A stretch of DNA of 64,000 bases, taken from NCBI GenBank assembly GCA_900770295.1, contig CAAGJQ010000083.1, positions 34,001-98,000 on the forward strand, read 5' to 3'. The notes under the pieces are model-generated. The model saw only the letters and a list, made by a program, of their open reading frames with translations, was not told where the DNA came from and made no database searches. A program made the position numbers and the translations under genes. This DNA is from an uncultured Oscillibacter sp. (lineage in GTDB: Bacteria; Bacillota; Clostridia; Oscillospirales; Oscillospiraceae). The stretch's first letter is position 1; each line of letters starts with the position of its first letter. Positions 16,984-25,779 of this stretch are shown here, piece by piece.

Positions 16984-17877
16984 TCAGAGATCATCTCCGG
17001 GCAGGTTGTTTTTGATGTACTCCAGAAACAGGCGGCAGGCCCGGGGCATATACTTCTGTCTGTTCCAGGCCAGGATGATGTCCCAGTACTTCATGCTGTC
17101 CGTCAGGGGAACGCAGCGGACATTGGGGGCGGGATGCTTGTCCAGCACGGGCTTGGGCAGGATGGAGACGGCCCGGTTCCGGGACACCAGCTCCACCATG
17201 AAGTCCCACTGAGAGCTGAGCAAAGCAATTTTGGGACGGAAGCCCGCGGCACGGCAGGCTGACAGGATCTGACGGTGGAGGATGAAATCCTCGTTGAAGA
17301 TGGCGAACTGGTCGTTTCGCAGTTGGGACACGGTGACGCTTTCAGCCCCTGCCAGGGGATGGCTCTTGTGAAGCAGGGCCACGTTCCTCTGGGTGGAGAA
17401 GTGGCAGCTTTCAAAGGAGGGGGACTGCTCCGTGTTCAGGGTCACGGCGATGTCCACGCTGCCGTCCTGGATGCGCTGGTCAATTTTGTAGGCGCCGTCC
17501 TCAATCATATGGATCCTGATGTTGGGATAGGCGGCGGAAAAGCTGGGGATCAGATCGCCGAAAAAACAGGCGCCGAACAGCGGTGAGAGTCCCAGCGTGA
17601 AGCTGCCGGAGCTGTGCTCGTTGGTGATCTTCACATCCTCCACGGTTCTCTGATACACGTCCATCAGCTGCCGGGAGCCCTCCAGCAGGCGGGCACCCTC
17701 GTCTGTCAGTTGCTGCCGGCGGTTGAAGGAGTAGAACAGCGGAGTGCCCAGCTCCTCCTCCAGCTTTTTGACGGCGATGGACAGCGTGGGCTGAGAGACA
17801 TTGAGCTTTTCGGCGGCCCGGGAGTAGCTTCCCTCCTGCGCCACCGCCATGAAATAGGAGATCTGTTTGATGTCCAT
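16984..17877 (-). CDS. LysR-family transcriptional regulator
   Basis: This 297-residue protein starts with the winged HTH (MDIKQISYFMAVAQEGSYSR, then VSQPTLSIAVKKLEEELG) and a two-subdomain inducer-binding region from about residue 90. The ATG follows AGGAGGAA. It is upstream of and co-directional with the SDR/dehydrogenase pair, which it probably controls. A 110-bp AT-rich gap between them could hold its operator. Confidence 0.9.
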   Translation of the reverse strand: MDIKQISYFMAVAQEGSYSRAAEKLNVSQPTLSIAVKKLEEELGTPLFYSFNRRQQLTDEGARLLEGSRQLMDVYQRTVEDVKITNEHSSGSFTLGLSPLFGACFFGDLIPSFSAAYPNIRIHMIEDGAYKIDQRIQDGSVDIAVTLNTEQSPSFESCHFSTQRNVALLHKSHPLAGAESVTVSQLRNDQFAIFNEDFILHRQILSACRAAGFRPKIALLSSQWDFMVELVSRNRAVSILPKPVLDKHPAPNVRCVPLTDSMKYWDIILAWNRQKYMPRACRLFLEYIKNNLPGDDL

Positions 17878-17907
17878 GGAAATTCCTCCTGTGGGGAATA
17901 TGGAAAA

Positions 17908-17939
17908 GGGGGACCGCCTTGAACACGGTCCCCCTTTTT
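17908..17939. terminator. metG terminator
   Basis: A 9-bp perfect stem (17908-17916 with 17926-17934) is flanked by A-run and T-run. It separates metG from the LysR gene. Confidence 0.9.
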
Positions 17940-17946
17940 ATCGGAA

Positions 17947-19926
17947 TCAGCAGAGCTTCGCGCCGGCGGGGATGGCGTCATCCACCATGATGAGGTGCAG
18001 GGCCTCCTCGCCCTTCTCGGTGTGGACGGCGGAGATCAGCATGCCGTTGCTCTCCAGGCCCATCATCTTCCGGGGCGGCAGGTTCACGATGGCGATCAGG
18101 GTCTTGCCCACCAGGTCCTCGGGCTCATACCACTTGTGGATGCCGGAGAGGATCTGACGGTCCACGCCGGTGCCGTCGTCCAGGGTGAACTTCAGCAGCT
18201 TGGCGCTCTTCTTCACGGCCTCGCAGGCCTTGACCTTCACGGCCCGGAAATCGGACTTGCAGAAGGTGTCGAAGTCCACCTTCTCGGTGAGCTGGGGCTC
18301 CACCTCGATGGCGGGCAGAGCGGCCTTCTTGGCCTCGGCCTCCAGGGCCTCCAGTTCCTCCAGCGCCTTGTCCATGTCGATGCGGGGGAACAGGTTCTCG
18401 CCCTTGGTGACTGTGGTGGTCTCAGGCAGGCTGCCCCACGCGGCGGCAGACTCCCAGGTCTGGCAGCCGGCGGGCGCGCCGATCTGGACGAAGAGCTTGG
18501 CCATGCTCTCGGGCATGAAGGGGCTCAGCAGGATGCCGCAGATGCGGGTGGCCTCCAGCAGGTTGTACAGGACATGGGCCAGACGCGCGCCGTTGGCGTC
18601 CATATCCTTGGCCAGGGCCCAGGGAGCGGTCTCGTCGATATACTTGTTGGCGCGCTGGATGACCTTGAAGGTCTCCGCCAGGGCGTTGTGAGGCGCGCAG
18701 GACTCCATCTGGGCCTCATAGGCGTTCCGCAGGCCGGAGGCCATGGCGATCAGGTCCCGGTCACAGTCCTGGGGGGCATCCCAGGTCCTGCAGCCCTCGG
18801 GCAGGGTGCCGCCGAAGTACTTGCCCACCATGGCGGTGGTGCGGGACACCAGGTTGCCCAGGTCGTTGGCCAGGTCCGTGTTGATGGTCTGGATCAGCAG
18901 CTCGTTGGAGAAGTTGCCGTCGGAGCCGAAGGGGAAGGTGCGCATCAGGAAGAAGCGCAGGGCGTCCACGCCGAACTGCTTGGCCAGGATATAGGGGTCC
19001 ACCACGTTGCCCTTGGACTTGGACATCTTGCCGCCGTCCAGCAGCAGCCAGCCGTGGCCGAACACGTGCTTGGGCAGGGGCTCACCCACGCTCATCAGCA
19101 TGGCGGGCCAGATGATGGAGTGGAACCGGACGATCTCCTTGCCCACGAAGTGGTAATCGGCGGGCCAGTAGTGCTCGTAGTCGCTGTGCTCATCGTTCAT
19201 ATAGCCCATGGCGGTGGCGTAGTTGAACAGGGCGTCCACCCACACGTACACCACGTGGCCCGGGTCAAAGTCCACGGGGATGCCCCAGGTGAAGCTGGTG
19301 CGGGAGACGCACAGGTCCTCCAGACCGGGGTCGATGAAGTTCTTCACCATCTCGTTGACGCGGCTGCGGGGCTGGAGGAAGTCGGTGTTCTCCAGCAGGT
19401 CCCGGACCTTGTCGGCGTACTTGCTCAGACGGAAGAAATAGGCCTCCTCCTCGGCGTCCTGGACCTCCCGGCCGCAGTCGGGGCACTTGCCGTCCACCAG
19501 CTGGCTCTCGGTCCAGAAGGACTCGCAGGGCTTGCAGTACTTGCCCTTATAGGTGCCCTTGTAGATGTCGCCGTTGTCGTACATCTTCTTGAAGATCTTC
19601 TGCACGGCGGAGACATGATAGTCGTCGGTGGTGCGGATAAAGCGGTCGTTGGAGATGTTCATCAGCTTCCACAGGTCCTTGACGCCCTGGGGACCCTCCA
19701 CGATGCGGTCCACGAACTCCTTGGGCGTGACGCCGGCCTCCTTGGCTTTATCCTCGATTTTCTGGCCGTGCTCGTCGGTGCCGGTCAGGAACATGACATC
19801 GTAACCGGCCAGGCGCTTGTAGCGGGCCATGGCGTCGGTGGCCACGGTGCAGTAGGTGTGGCCGATGTGCAGCTTGTCCGAGGGATAGTAGATGGGGGTG
19901 GTGATATAAAACTTTTTCTTTTCCAT
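17947..19926 (-). CDS. metG: Methionine-tRNA ligase
   Basis: At 659 residues it is the long form with a C-terminal EMAP/tRNA-binding domain. Class I signatures are HIGH (residues 21-24) and KMSKS. The zinc-knuckle region has CKPCESFW and CPDCGRE. The C-terminal domain begins near residue 555 (DFDTFCKSDFRAVKVKACE) and contains NLPPRKMMGLESNGM, typical of the dimerising tRNA-binding module. It charges initiator and elongator tRNA-Met. It is a single gene with its own promoter; no T-box leader was found. Confidence 0.97.
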   Translation of the reverse strand: MEKKKFYITTPIYYPSDKLHIGHTYCTVATDAMARYKRLAGYDVMFLTGTDEHGQKIEDKAKEAGVTPKEFVDRIVEGPQGVKDLWKLMNISNDRFIRTTDDYHVSAVQKIFKKMYDNGDIYKGTYKGKYCKPCESFWTESQLVDGKCPDCGREVQDAEEEAYFFRLSKYADKVRDLLENTDFLQPRSRVNEMVKNFIDPGLEDLCVSRTSFTWGIPVDFDPGHVVYVWVDALFNYATAMGYMNDEHSDYEHYWPADYHFVGKEIVRFHSIIWPAMLMSVGEPLPKHVFGHGWLLLDGGKMSKSKGNVVDPYILAKQFGVDALRFFLMRTFPFGSDGNFSNELLIQTINTDLANDLGNLVSRTTAMVGKYFGGTLPEGCRTWDAPQDCDRDLIAMASGLRNAYEAQMESCAPHNALAETFKVIQRANKYIDETAPWALAKDMDANGARLAHVLYNLLEATRICGILLSPFMPESMAKLFVQIGAPAGCQTWESAAAWGSLPETTTVTKGENLFPRIDMDKALEELEALEAEAKKAALPAIEVEPQLTEKVDFDTFCKSDFRAVKVKACEAVKKSAKLLKFTLDDGTGVDRQILSGIHKWYEPEDLVGKTLIAIVNLPPRKMMGLESNGMLISAVHTEKGEEALHLIMVDDAIPAGAKLC

Positions 19927-19993
19927 GGGGTGTTCTCCTTTTCAACGGCCACTCCGAATGGAAGAGGGCCGGTATTCAATCGCGTACTTTTTC

Positions 19994-20022
19994 ATTATAC
20001 TGACTTTTTTTGAAAATTACAA
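19994..20022 (-). promoter_or_regulatory. metG promoter
   Basis: TTGTAA-N17-TATAAT on the minus strand, about 70 bases before the ATG. A short GC hairpin lies in the leader near 19940-19968. Confidence 0.8.
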
Positions 20023-20279
20023 TGTTTCCGGAAATTTCTCCGTGGCTTTTTTGAAAGTCCCGGCTGCTTTCCAAAAACGGACAAAAGGAAAGAGTGCCAG
20101 CGGATGCTGACACTCTTCCAAGAAAAGAGAAAAAAAGGAGAAAAGATTATCCGGCCTGCCGTACAGCAACGCGCACTTTGCCGCGCGGCGACAGCGGGAT
20201 AAGGCAAAAAATGAAAAAAGGGAAAACGGATTCTTCCAATTTTTTGTGAAGAAAATACGGAAAAATCTATTGAAAAGCC
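20023..20279. other. Intergenic region between metG and a LysR gene
   Basis: A 12-bp stem at 20090-20101/20106-20117 is fully paired only in minus-strand RNA and is followed there by a U-rich stretch. No gene or known RNA is recognised. It may end an antisense or small transcript initiated nearer the LysR gene. Confidence 0.4.
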
Positions 20280-20309
20280 TTTACTAATGAACTTCCTTTG
20301 GAGTAATAT
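20280..20309 (+). promoter_or_regulatory. Probable promoter of the 20402 LysR gene
   Basis: TTTACT-N18-TAATAT, a moderate sigma-A match. Confidence 0.4.
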
Positions 20310-20401
20310 CATCATAGGCGGAAAACCGCCGAAAGTCAAACTGTTAAAAGCGATACGGAAAATCGGAAAAACCGATGGCATGGTTTCCAGGGAGGAGAGC
20401 T

Positions 20402-21319
20402 ATGGATATCAAAAACCCTGAATACATTTTGGAGATCGCCCGGCAGCGGAGCGTGACCCGGGCCGCCCAGAAGCTGTTCATCACCCAGTCCACGCTGAGC
20501 CAGTACCTTTTGAAGCTGGAGAGCGAATTGAATACGCCGCTGTTCATCCGGGAGAAGAACCGGCTGGTGCCCACCGGCGCCGGACAGGTCTATATCCAGG
20601 CGGCCCAGGCCGTGGTGAATATCCAGGACGCGGCCCAGGCCCGCATCGCGGCGCTGAAGGACGAGGGCAGCATCCGCCTGGGCAGCTCGGCCTGGGGGCT
20701 GGACCTGGTGGTGGACACCCTGCCCGCCTTCAAGGAGCGGTTTCCCGCCTTCACGGTGCGCATCTACGAAAACCGCTACGCCGAGACCAAGGCCATGATG
20801 CGGGCCGGGACGCTGGACCTGGCCATCATCGCCGTCACGGAGGACGACGACCTGCCGGCCCAGGGCTACACGCCGCTGTGCCAGGAGGAGCTGTCGCTGA
20901 TCCTGCCGGTGGACCACCCCTTCTGCAGGGCGGACCCCGGCCGGACCCACATCACCGCGGAGGTCCTGTCCCATGAACTGGGCGGCGTCAGCTACCTGTT
21001 CTCCGATGTGGGCTCCACCATTCGGAAAATCGAGGAGAAGATTTTTGAGAACCTGATGTTCCGGCCCAATGTGGTCTGCGAGATGAACCGGGATGACTTC
21101 ACCCGCCGCATGGTGGTCAATGGTATGGGCGCGGCTTTCATCCCTTGGGCCGCCGTCCGGCAGGACCCTACGGTCCGGGCCTTCCGGTTTGACCCGCCGG
21201 TGGTCCGGCAGGACATCCTGGTGTTCCGTAAGGGCATCGAAAAAACAGAACCCCTGCTCTGCCTGGAGGAGGAACTGGTCTCCCAGGCCCAGGCCCGGGA
21301 GCGGACAAGCGAGACATGA
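20402..21319 (+). CDS. LysR-family transcriptional regulator
   Basis: ATG at 20402 follows GGGAGGAG; nine in-frame codons upstream are excluded by that site. The 305-residue protein has the HTH (VTRAAQKLFITQSTLSQYL) and an inducer domain with LDLAIIAV and a hydrophobic C-terminal lobe. It has no obvious co-directional target; metG is divergent and a secreted-protein gene follows 140 bp downstream. The regulated genes may be elsewhere. Confidence 0.9.
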   Translation: MDIKNPEYILEIARQRSVTRAAQKLFITQSTLSQYLLKLESELNTPLFIREKNRLVPTGAGQVYIQAAQAVVNIQDAAQARIAALKDEGSIRLGSSAWGLDLVVDTLPAFKERFPAFTVRIYENRYAETKAMMRAGTLDLAIIAVTEDDDLPAQGYTPLCQEELSLILPVDHPFCRADPGRTHITAEVLSHELGGVSYLFSDVGSTIRKIEEKIFENLMFRPNVVCEMNRDDFTRRMVVNGMGAAFIPWAAVRQDPTVRAFRFDPPVVRQDILVFRKGIEKTEPLLCLEEELVSQAQARERTSET

Positions 21320-21367
21320 CACAAGGCGGTCCCTTACGGGGCCGCCTGATTTCATGCCGTACCGAAC

Positions 21368-21396
21368 GATTCCACAGAGATTCCACATCCGCCACA
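21368..21396 (+). promoter_or_regulatory. Direct repeats upstream of the secreted-protein gene
   Basis: GATTCCACA at 21368-21376 and 21379-21387, exactly 11 bp apart, with a third CCACA at 21392. Eleven-bp periodicity suits an OmpR-type regulator such as the one at 22070. A weak -10 (TAAGAT near 21419) follows. Confidence 0.4.
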
Positions 21397-21458
21397 TCTT
21401 CTCTCCCCAATGGGACGGTAAGATAGAGCCATCCCGAAGGAAAGGAGGAGACAGGCAC

Positions 21459-21971
21459 ATGAAACGCAGAATCGGACTGGGTCTGGTGCTGGCCGTCGCG
21501 CTGATCTCCGTCTTGGCCATCACGGCCTATGCGGCGGAAGACGACACGGCCGGCGGCAGCGCCGCCGCGTCCTATGGATATCTCGCCGGACAGCAGCGGA
21601 GCGCGGACCGTCACGCACAGTTTGAAAAGGCGGCGGAGCTGACCACCGACACGGAGCGGGAGACCTTTTTTGAGACCCGCGGCATCGGCGGAGGCGCGTA
21701 CAGCGACACCCAGCACCTTGACGCGGACGCCCTGGCGGAGGCCGGCATCATCGACCGGGCCACGGCCGACGCCATCAAGGAATATGCCGCTGGCAAGCAG
21801 GGACAGTTCCACAACTGGTACACCGGTGTGAGCGGCATGGCTCCGGCGGAGCGCCGCGCGTTCTTTGAGGAACTGGACAGAACCTGCGGTGACTCGGTGG
21901 AAAGCCTGCTGAACGCCGGCGTCATCACGCAGGAGCAGGCGGACGCCATCAACAGCTATCTGGGGCAGTAA
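21459..21971 (+). CDS. Secreted small protein with helical repeats, function unknown
   Basis: ATG follows AAAGGAGGAG. The 170-residue product has a signal peptide (MKRR, hydrophobic core, likely cleavage after AYA near residue 23). Two helix-turn-helix-like repeats follow, each ending in a motif like AGIIDRATADAIKEYA and AGVITQEQADAINSYL. Such ITQEQAD units occur in DUF2680-type exported proteins of Firmicutes. It is not recognised further. It sits directly before a two-component system and may be a regulator-controlled envelope protein or a modulator of the kinase. Confidence 0.6.
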   Translation: MKRRIGLGLVLAVALISVLAITAYAAEDDTAGGSAAASYGYLAGQQRSADRHAQFEKAAELTTDTERETFFETRGIGGGAYSDTQHLDADALAEAGIIDRATADAIKEYAAGKQGQFHNWYTGVSGMAPAERRAFFEELDRTCGDSVESLLNAGVITQEQADAINSYLGQ

Positions 21972-21986
21972 CATCCTTAAGACCGG

Positions 21987-22020
21987 AATTGGCGCAGCTT
22001 CCGAGTTGCGCCAATTTTTT
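21987..22020 (+). terminator. Terminator of the secreted-protein gene
   Basis: A 10-bp perfect stem (21987-21996 with 22007-22016) is followed by T-run. The next promoter's -35 lies inside its right arm. Confidence 0.9.
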
Positions 22021-22034
22021 GCTTTCGGTATAAT
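22006..22034 (+). promoter_or_regulatory. Promoter of the third two-component system
   Basis: TTGCGC-N17-TATAAT, overlapping the preceding terminator. Confidence 0.65.
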
Positions 22035-22069
22035 ATGGTAAAAATACGGGGTGGAAAGGGGGCACTTTT

Positions 22070-22747
22070 ATGGCCAGACTCCTGATCGTGGATGACGAAC
22101 CGGACATCTATCAGCTGATCCGCCGGTATGCGGAACGGGAGGGACATGAGACGGCGTGGGCTTCCGATGGGCTGAAGGCGGTGGAGCTGTGCCGGGAGCG
22201 GGCCTTCAATCTCATCATCATGGACGCCATGATGCCGGAGATGGACGGCTTCACCGCCTGCAAGGAGATCCGGAGGAAGAAGGATATCCCGGTCCTGATG
22301 CTCTCCGCCCGGGGCACGGAATACGACAAGCTGTTCGGCTTTGAGATGGGGATCGACGACTATGTGGTCAAGCCCTTCTCTCCCAGGGAGCTGATGGCCC
22401 GGGTGAACGTCATTGTGAACCGGCACAGGGGGCAGCCCGGCGCCAAGCGGGAGCAGATCGAGGTGGGCGCCCTCCGGATCGATGTGTCCGGACGGAATGT
22501 GTATGTGGACGGCGAAAAGACGGAGCTGACGGCAAAGGAGTACGACCTGCTGGTGTACTTGGTGAAAAACCGGGGCATGGTCCTGACCAGGGAGCAGATT
22601 CTGAACGCCGTGTGGGGCTATGAATACCAGGGCGCGGACAGAACGGTGGACTGGCAGATCAAGCTGCTGCGGAACAAGCTGGGAAGCTGCCGGAGCTATC
22701 TTGCGACCATCAGAGGGGTGGGATATAAATTTGAAGCGGAAGCCTGA
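22070..22747 (+). CDS. OmpR-family response regulator
   Basis: This 225-residue regulator has acidic pocket DDE at 8-10, D52 in IIMDAMMP and K in DDYVVKPF. The winged-helix domain ends IRGVGYKFE. It is a pair with the kinase whose start lies inside this gene's end (17-bp overlap). Its targets may include the secreted-protein gene upstream, whose leader has 11-bp direct repeats. Confidence 0.92.
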   Translation: MARLLIVDDEPDIYQLIRRYAEREGHETAWASDGLKAVELCRERAFNLIIMDAMMPEMDGFTACKEIRRKKDIPVLMLSARGTEYDKLFGFEMGIDDYVVKPFSPRELMARVNVIVNRHRGQPGAKREQIEVGALRIDVSGRNVYVDGEKTELTAKEYDLLVYLVKNRGMVLTREQILNAVWGYEYQGADRTVDWQIKLLRNKLGSCRSYLATIRGVGYKFEAEA

Positions 22748-24248
22748 GACCTTCGGCGTGAAGCTGTGGATGTACTTCACCCTGTTCGCGGCCGTGCTGT
22801 TCACGGCCCTCTGGCTGTTCCAGACCGTGTTTTTGCAGAGTTTTTATGACCGAATGGCCGTCTGGAATGTGGAAAAGGCGGCGGAGAAAATCGCCGCCCA
22901 ACAGGACGGGGACGGTCTGACGGACCTGCTGGACCAGCTGGCTTATGAGAACTCCTTTCTGATCTTTCTGACGGACCGGCAGGGCGCCATTTTGTACAGC
23001 ACCGATGAGCACAGCGGCGTCTACGGCACGGCCGGAGCCGCGTATGCCGCCGGCGACGGGCGGGAAAATCCCTACCATGCCACAGACGGGACGCTGGGCT
23101 GGCAGATCGGCGCCAGCCACCACCTGGGGCTACCACGGGCGTATGACGAGTTTCTGCGGCGTCTGGCGGAGAGCGGCGATGGTACGGTGGGCTACCGCCT
23201 GGACGACGGCACCACCTATGTCTATGGCCAGCTGCTCCCCACGGCATCCGGCGACGCCGTCCTGTATATCAGCACGGCGCTGGAGGCGGTGAGCGCCACC
23301 GCCGGCATCCTGCGGATGCAGCTTTTGTGGATCACGGCGGCCTCCCTCCTGCTGGCTCTGGCGCTGGCGGTGTTTCTCTCCCGGTGGTTCTCAAAGCCGG
23401 TGGCCGCCATCTCCGCCCAGGCAAAGCACATGGCGGAGGGCGATTTCCGGGGCGGCTTTGAAAAGGGCTTCTGCGCGGAGCTGGACAGTCTGGCGGACAC
23501 GCTGGACCAGACCGCCGCCGAGCTGGCCGGAGCCGAGACCTTCCGCCGGGAGTTCCTGGCCAACATCTCCCACGACCTGCGGACGCCCCTGACCATGATC
23601 CGGGGCTATGCCGAGATGGTGCGGGATATCTCCTGGGAGGACGCGGAACAGCGGGAGCGGGACCTGTCCGTCATCATCCGGGAATCGGACCGGCTGACCG
23701 GGCTGGTCAACGATATTCTGGAGTACACCGCCTTGCAGGAGAAGTCCCGGACCATGGAGGTGGAGAAGATTGATCTCGGCGCCAAGGCACGGGAGGTTAT
23801 CGCCCAGTTCGCCCCTCTGTGCGAAAGGGACGGCTATGAGATCGGGACGGAGATCGAAGCGGCGCTGTATGTGTCCGGAAACGGGCAGCAGCTCTCCCGG
23901 GTGCTGTACAACCTGATTGACAACGCCGTTACCCACGCCGGGGAAACCCGGAAGGTCCGGGTCACGCTGAAACGCGCGGGAGCGGCCGTGCGGGCCGAGG
24001 TGCGGGACTTCGGGGACGGCATTCCCCCGGACGAGCTTCCCCACGTCTGGGAGCGGTATTTTACTTCCAGCCAGCGCAGACGCAGCCGGACGGGCTCCGG
24101 TCTTGGTCTCGCCATCTCCAAGGAGATCCTGCTGGCGCACCGGGCCCGGTTCGGCGCGGAGAGCGCCGAGGGGGCGGGCAGCGTGTTCTGGTTTGAGCTC
24201 CCGGCAGAGCGGGACGAACAGGAAAATCCAACTTCCCCGCTTTCATAG
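22731..24248 (+). CDS. Sensor histidine kinase with HAMP domain
   Basis: The best start is TTG at 22731, ten bases after GAGGGGTGG; an upstream in-frame ATG lies deep inside the regulator gene. The 505-residue kinase has a membrane helix at about 12-32, an outside domain of about 160 residues, a second helix near 200-220, and HAMP (SRWFSKPVAAIS). The H-box is NISHDLRTPL, the N-box is NLIDNAVTHA, and the G-box region is GSGLGLAIS. It phosphorylates the regulator encoded upstream. The signal is unknown. Confidence 0.88.
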   Translation: MKRKPETFGVKLWMYFTLFAAVLFTALWLFQTVFLQSFYDRMAVWNVEKAAEKIAAQQDGDGLTDLLDQLAYENSFLIFLTDRQGAILYSTDEHSGVYGTAGAAYAAGDGRENPYHATDGTLGWQIGASHHLGLPRAYDEFLRRLAESGDGTVGYRLDDGTTYVYGQLLPTASGDAVLYISTALEAVSATAGILRMQLLWITAASLLLALALAVFLSRWFSKPVAAISAQAKHMAEGDFRGGFEKGFCAELDSLADTLDQTAAELAGAETFRREFLANISHDLRTPLTMIRGYAEMVRDISWEDAEQRERDLSVIIRESDRLTGLVNDILEYTALQEKSRTMEVEKIDLGAKAREVIAQFAPLCERDGYEIGTEIEAALYVSGNGQQLSRVLYNLIDNAVTHAGETRKVRVTLKRAGAAVRAEVRDFGDGIPPDELPHVWERYFTSSQRRRSRTGSGLGLAISKEILLAHRARFGAESAEGAGSVFWFELPAERDEQENPTSPLS

Positions 24249-24251
24249 GCT

Positions 24252-24288
24252 ATAAAAACGTGTGGTATGCAGTCGCATACCACACGTT
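24252..24288. terminator. Terminator shared by the kinase and MATE genes
   Basis: A 14-bp perfect stem (24257-24270 with 24275-24288). The U-run is clear only for the minus strand, that is for the MATE gene. Confidence 0.85.
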
Positions 24289-24290
24289 CT

Positions 24291-25649
24291 TCATGGATTT
24301 TCGTCCGCCAGACTGCCTTTCCGTTTCCACCTGCCGGACAGATAGTACACCACCGACAGCGTGAAGCCCACGCACCAGCCTACGCCCACGCCGTAGTACA
24401 TGTAATCCGGGCCGTAGTGGTCGGCGAACCAGTATACCGCCGGGACGCGGACCAGGATCAGGGAAAAGATGACGTCCAACATGGCGAACAGGCTGTCCCC
24501 CGCGCCCCGCATGGCGTTGTTCAGGCAGAACATGACGGAGAACAGGAGGTAGAAGGGCATGATGCACTTCAGATATACCGATCCTGACTGGATGACGGCG
24601 GGCGTGTCGGAAAAAAGGCCCACCAGCGTCGGACCCAGGGGGATGAGGACCAGCATCACAGCCGACCACACCACCGAGGCCGCCACGGTGATGCGGATGC
24701 CCTGCCGGGCCCGGTCCAGCCGTCTGGCGCCGATGTTCTGGCCCACGAAGGCCGTGACGGCGTTGGAGAGGCTCTGCACCGGCAGGAACGCCAGGGAATC
24801 CAGCTTGGAGCCCACGTTGTAGGCGGCGGTATACTCCTTGCCGAAGGAGTTGACCTTGCTCATGACCACCATGGCGCCCACGGCCACCAGGGACATCTGG
24901 ATGCCCGCCGGCAGGCCGATGCCCATGATCTGGCGGAAGAGGGACTTGTCAAACCGGAAGCAGAAGGGCCGGATGGCGATGTCCGGGTAGCGGCGGTTGA
25001 TATAGAACAGGCCGAACAGCCAGGAAAACGCCTGGGAGATGATGGTGCCCAGAGCCACGCCCAGGACCCCCATCCCGCAGCCCAGCACCAGTACCAGGTC
25101 CAGCACAATGTTCATCACCGACGAGATGGCCAGAAACAGCAGCGTGGTCCGGCTGTTGCCAAGACCGCCCAGAATGCCGGCGTTCAGATTGTAGCCGATA
25201 GCGCCGATCAGGCCTGCGGACACCACCGCCAGGTAGAGCCATGACTCGGACCAGGCGTCCTCTCTCACCTGCATCAGCAGCAGAATGGGCCTGACCAGTC
25301 CCAGCGCCAGCGCCGTGATGGGGATGGCCGAGACGATAAAGGAGGTGTAAATGGTGTCCACCGCGTCCCGGACCCGGTCCATATTCCCCGCGCCGTAGAA
25401 CTGGGCGATGACCACGGTGCCGCCGTTGCTGAGGCCCATGAACAGCGATGTAAACATGAAAATGACGGGATAGCCCACGCCCACCGCCGCCAGTGCGGCG
25501 TCTCCGGCGTAGTTGCCCACCACCCAGCTGTCCACCATGTTGTACAGCTGCTGGAGAAAGCTGCCCGCCAGCAGCGGCAGGGCGAAATAGAAGATATGTC
25601 CGGCGGGACTGCCCACCGTCATGTTGCGCATGCCGTTTTGATGTTCCAT
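24291..25649 (-). CDS. MATE-family efflux transporter
   Basis: This membrane protein of about 450 residues has twelve predicted helices and two MatE domains. N-terminal features are FALPLLAGSFLQQLYNMVD and GVGYPVIFMF; AMRGAGDS appears in the second half. The ATG at 25649 after TGAGGAA is preferred to a GTG five codons earlier that lies in the ribosome site. It exports cationic drugs or metabolites using a Na+ or H+ gradient. The substrate is unknown. It is single and divergent from xth. Confidence 0.88.
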   Translation of the reverse strand: MEHQNGMRNMTVGSPAGHIFYFALPLLAGSFLQQLYNMVDSWVVGNYAGDAALAAVGVGYPVIFMFTSLFMGLSNGGTVVIAQFYGAGNMDRVRDAVDTIYTSFIVSAIPITALALGLVRPILLLMQVREDAWSESWLYLAVVSAGLIGAIGYNLNAGILGGLGNSRTTLLFLAISSVMNIVLDLVLVLGCGMGVLGVALGTIISQAFSWLFGLFYINRRYPDIAIRPFCFRFDKSLFRQIMGIGLPAGIQMSLVAVGAMVVMSKVNSFGKEYTAAYNVGSKLDSLAFLPVQSLSNAVTAFVGQNIGARRLDRARQGIRITVAASVVWSAVMLVLIPLGPTLVGLFSDTPAVIQSGSVYLKCIMPFYLLFSVMFCLNNAMRGAGDSLFAMLDVIFSLILVRVPAVYWFADHYGPDYMYYGVGVGWCVGFTLSVVYYLSGRWKRKGSLADENP

Positions 25650-25685
25650 ATCGGAATTCCTCACAAATGTTTTGTTCTTGTCTCT

Positions 25686-25714
25686 ACTTTACTCCTGTTG
25701 AATACGCAGGGCAA
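25686..25714 (-). promoter_or_regulatory. Promoter of the MATE gene
   Basis: TTGCCC-N17-TAAAGT on the minus strand. Confidence 0.6.
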
Positions 25715-25716
25715 TA

Positions 25717-25745
25717 TTGTTTTTTCCCCGGATATCGGATACAAT
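25717..25745 (+). promoter_or_regulatory. Promoter of xth
   Basis: TTGTTT-N17-TACAAT, starting three bases from the divergent MATE -35. Confidence 0.75.
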
Positions 25746-25779
25746 GTGGAAAACGATCAAAGAAACAAGGAGAATGACC

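Noticed and set aside
17995..20013. A 672-codon open frame on the + strand
   Set aside because: It is entirely antisense to metG, with a Gly/Val/His-rich low-complexity product.
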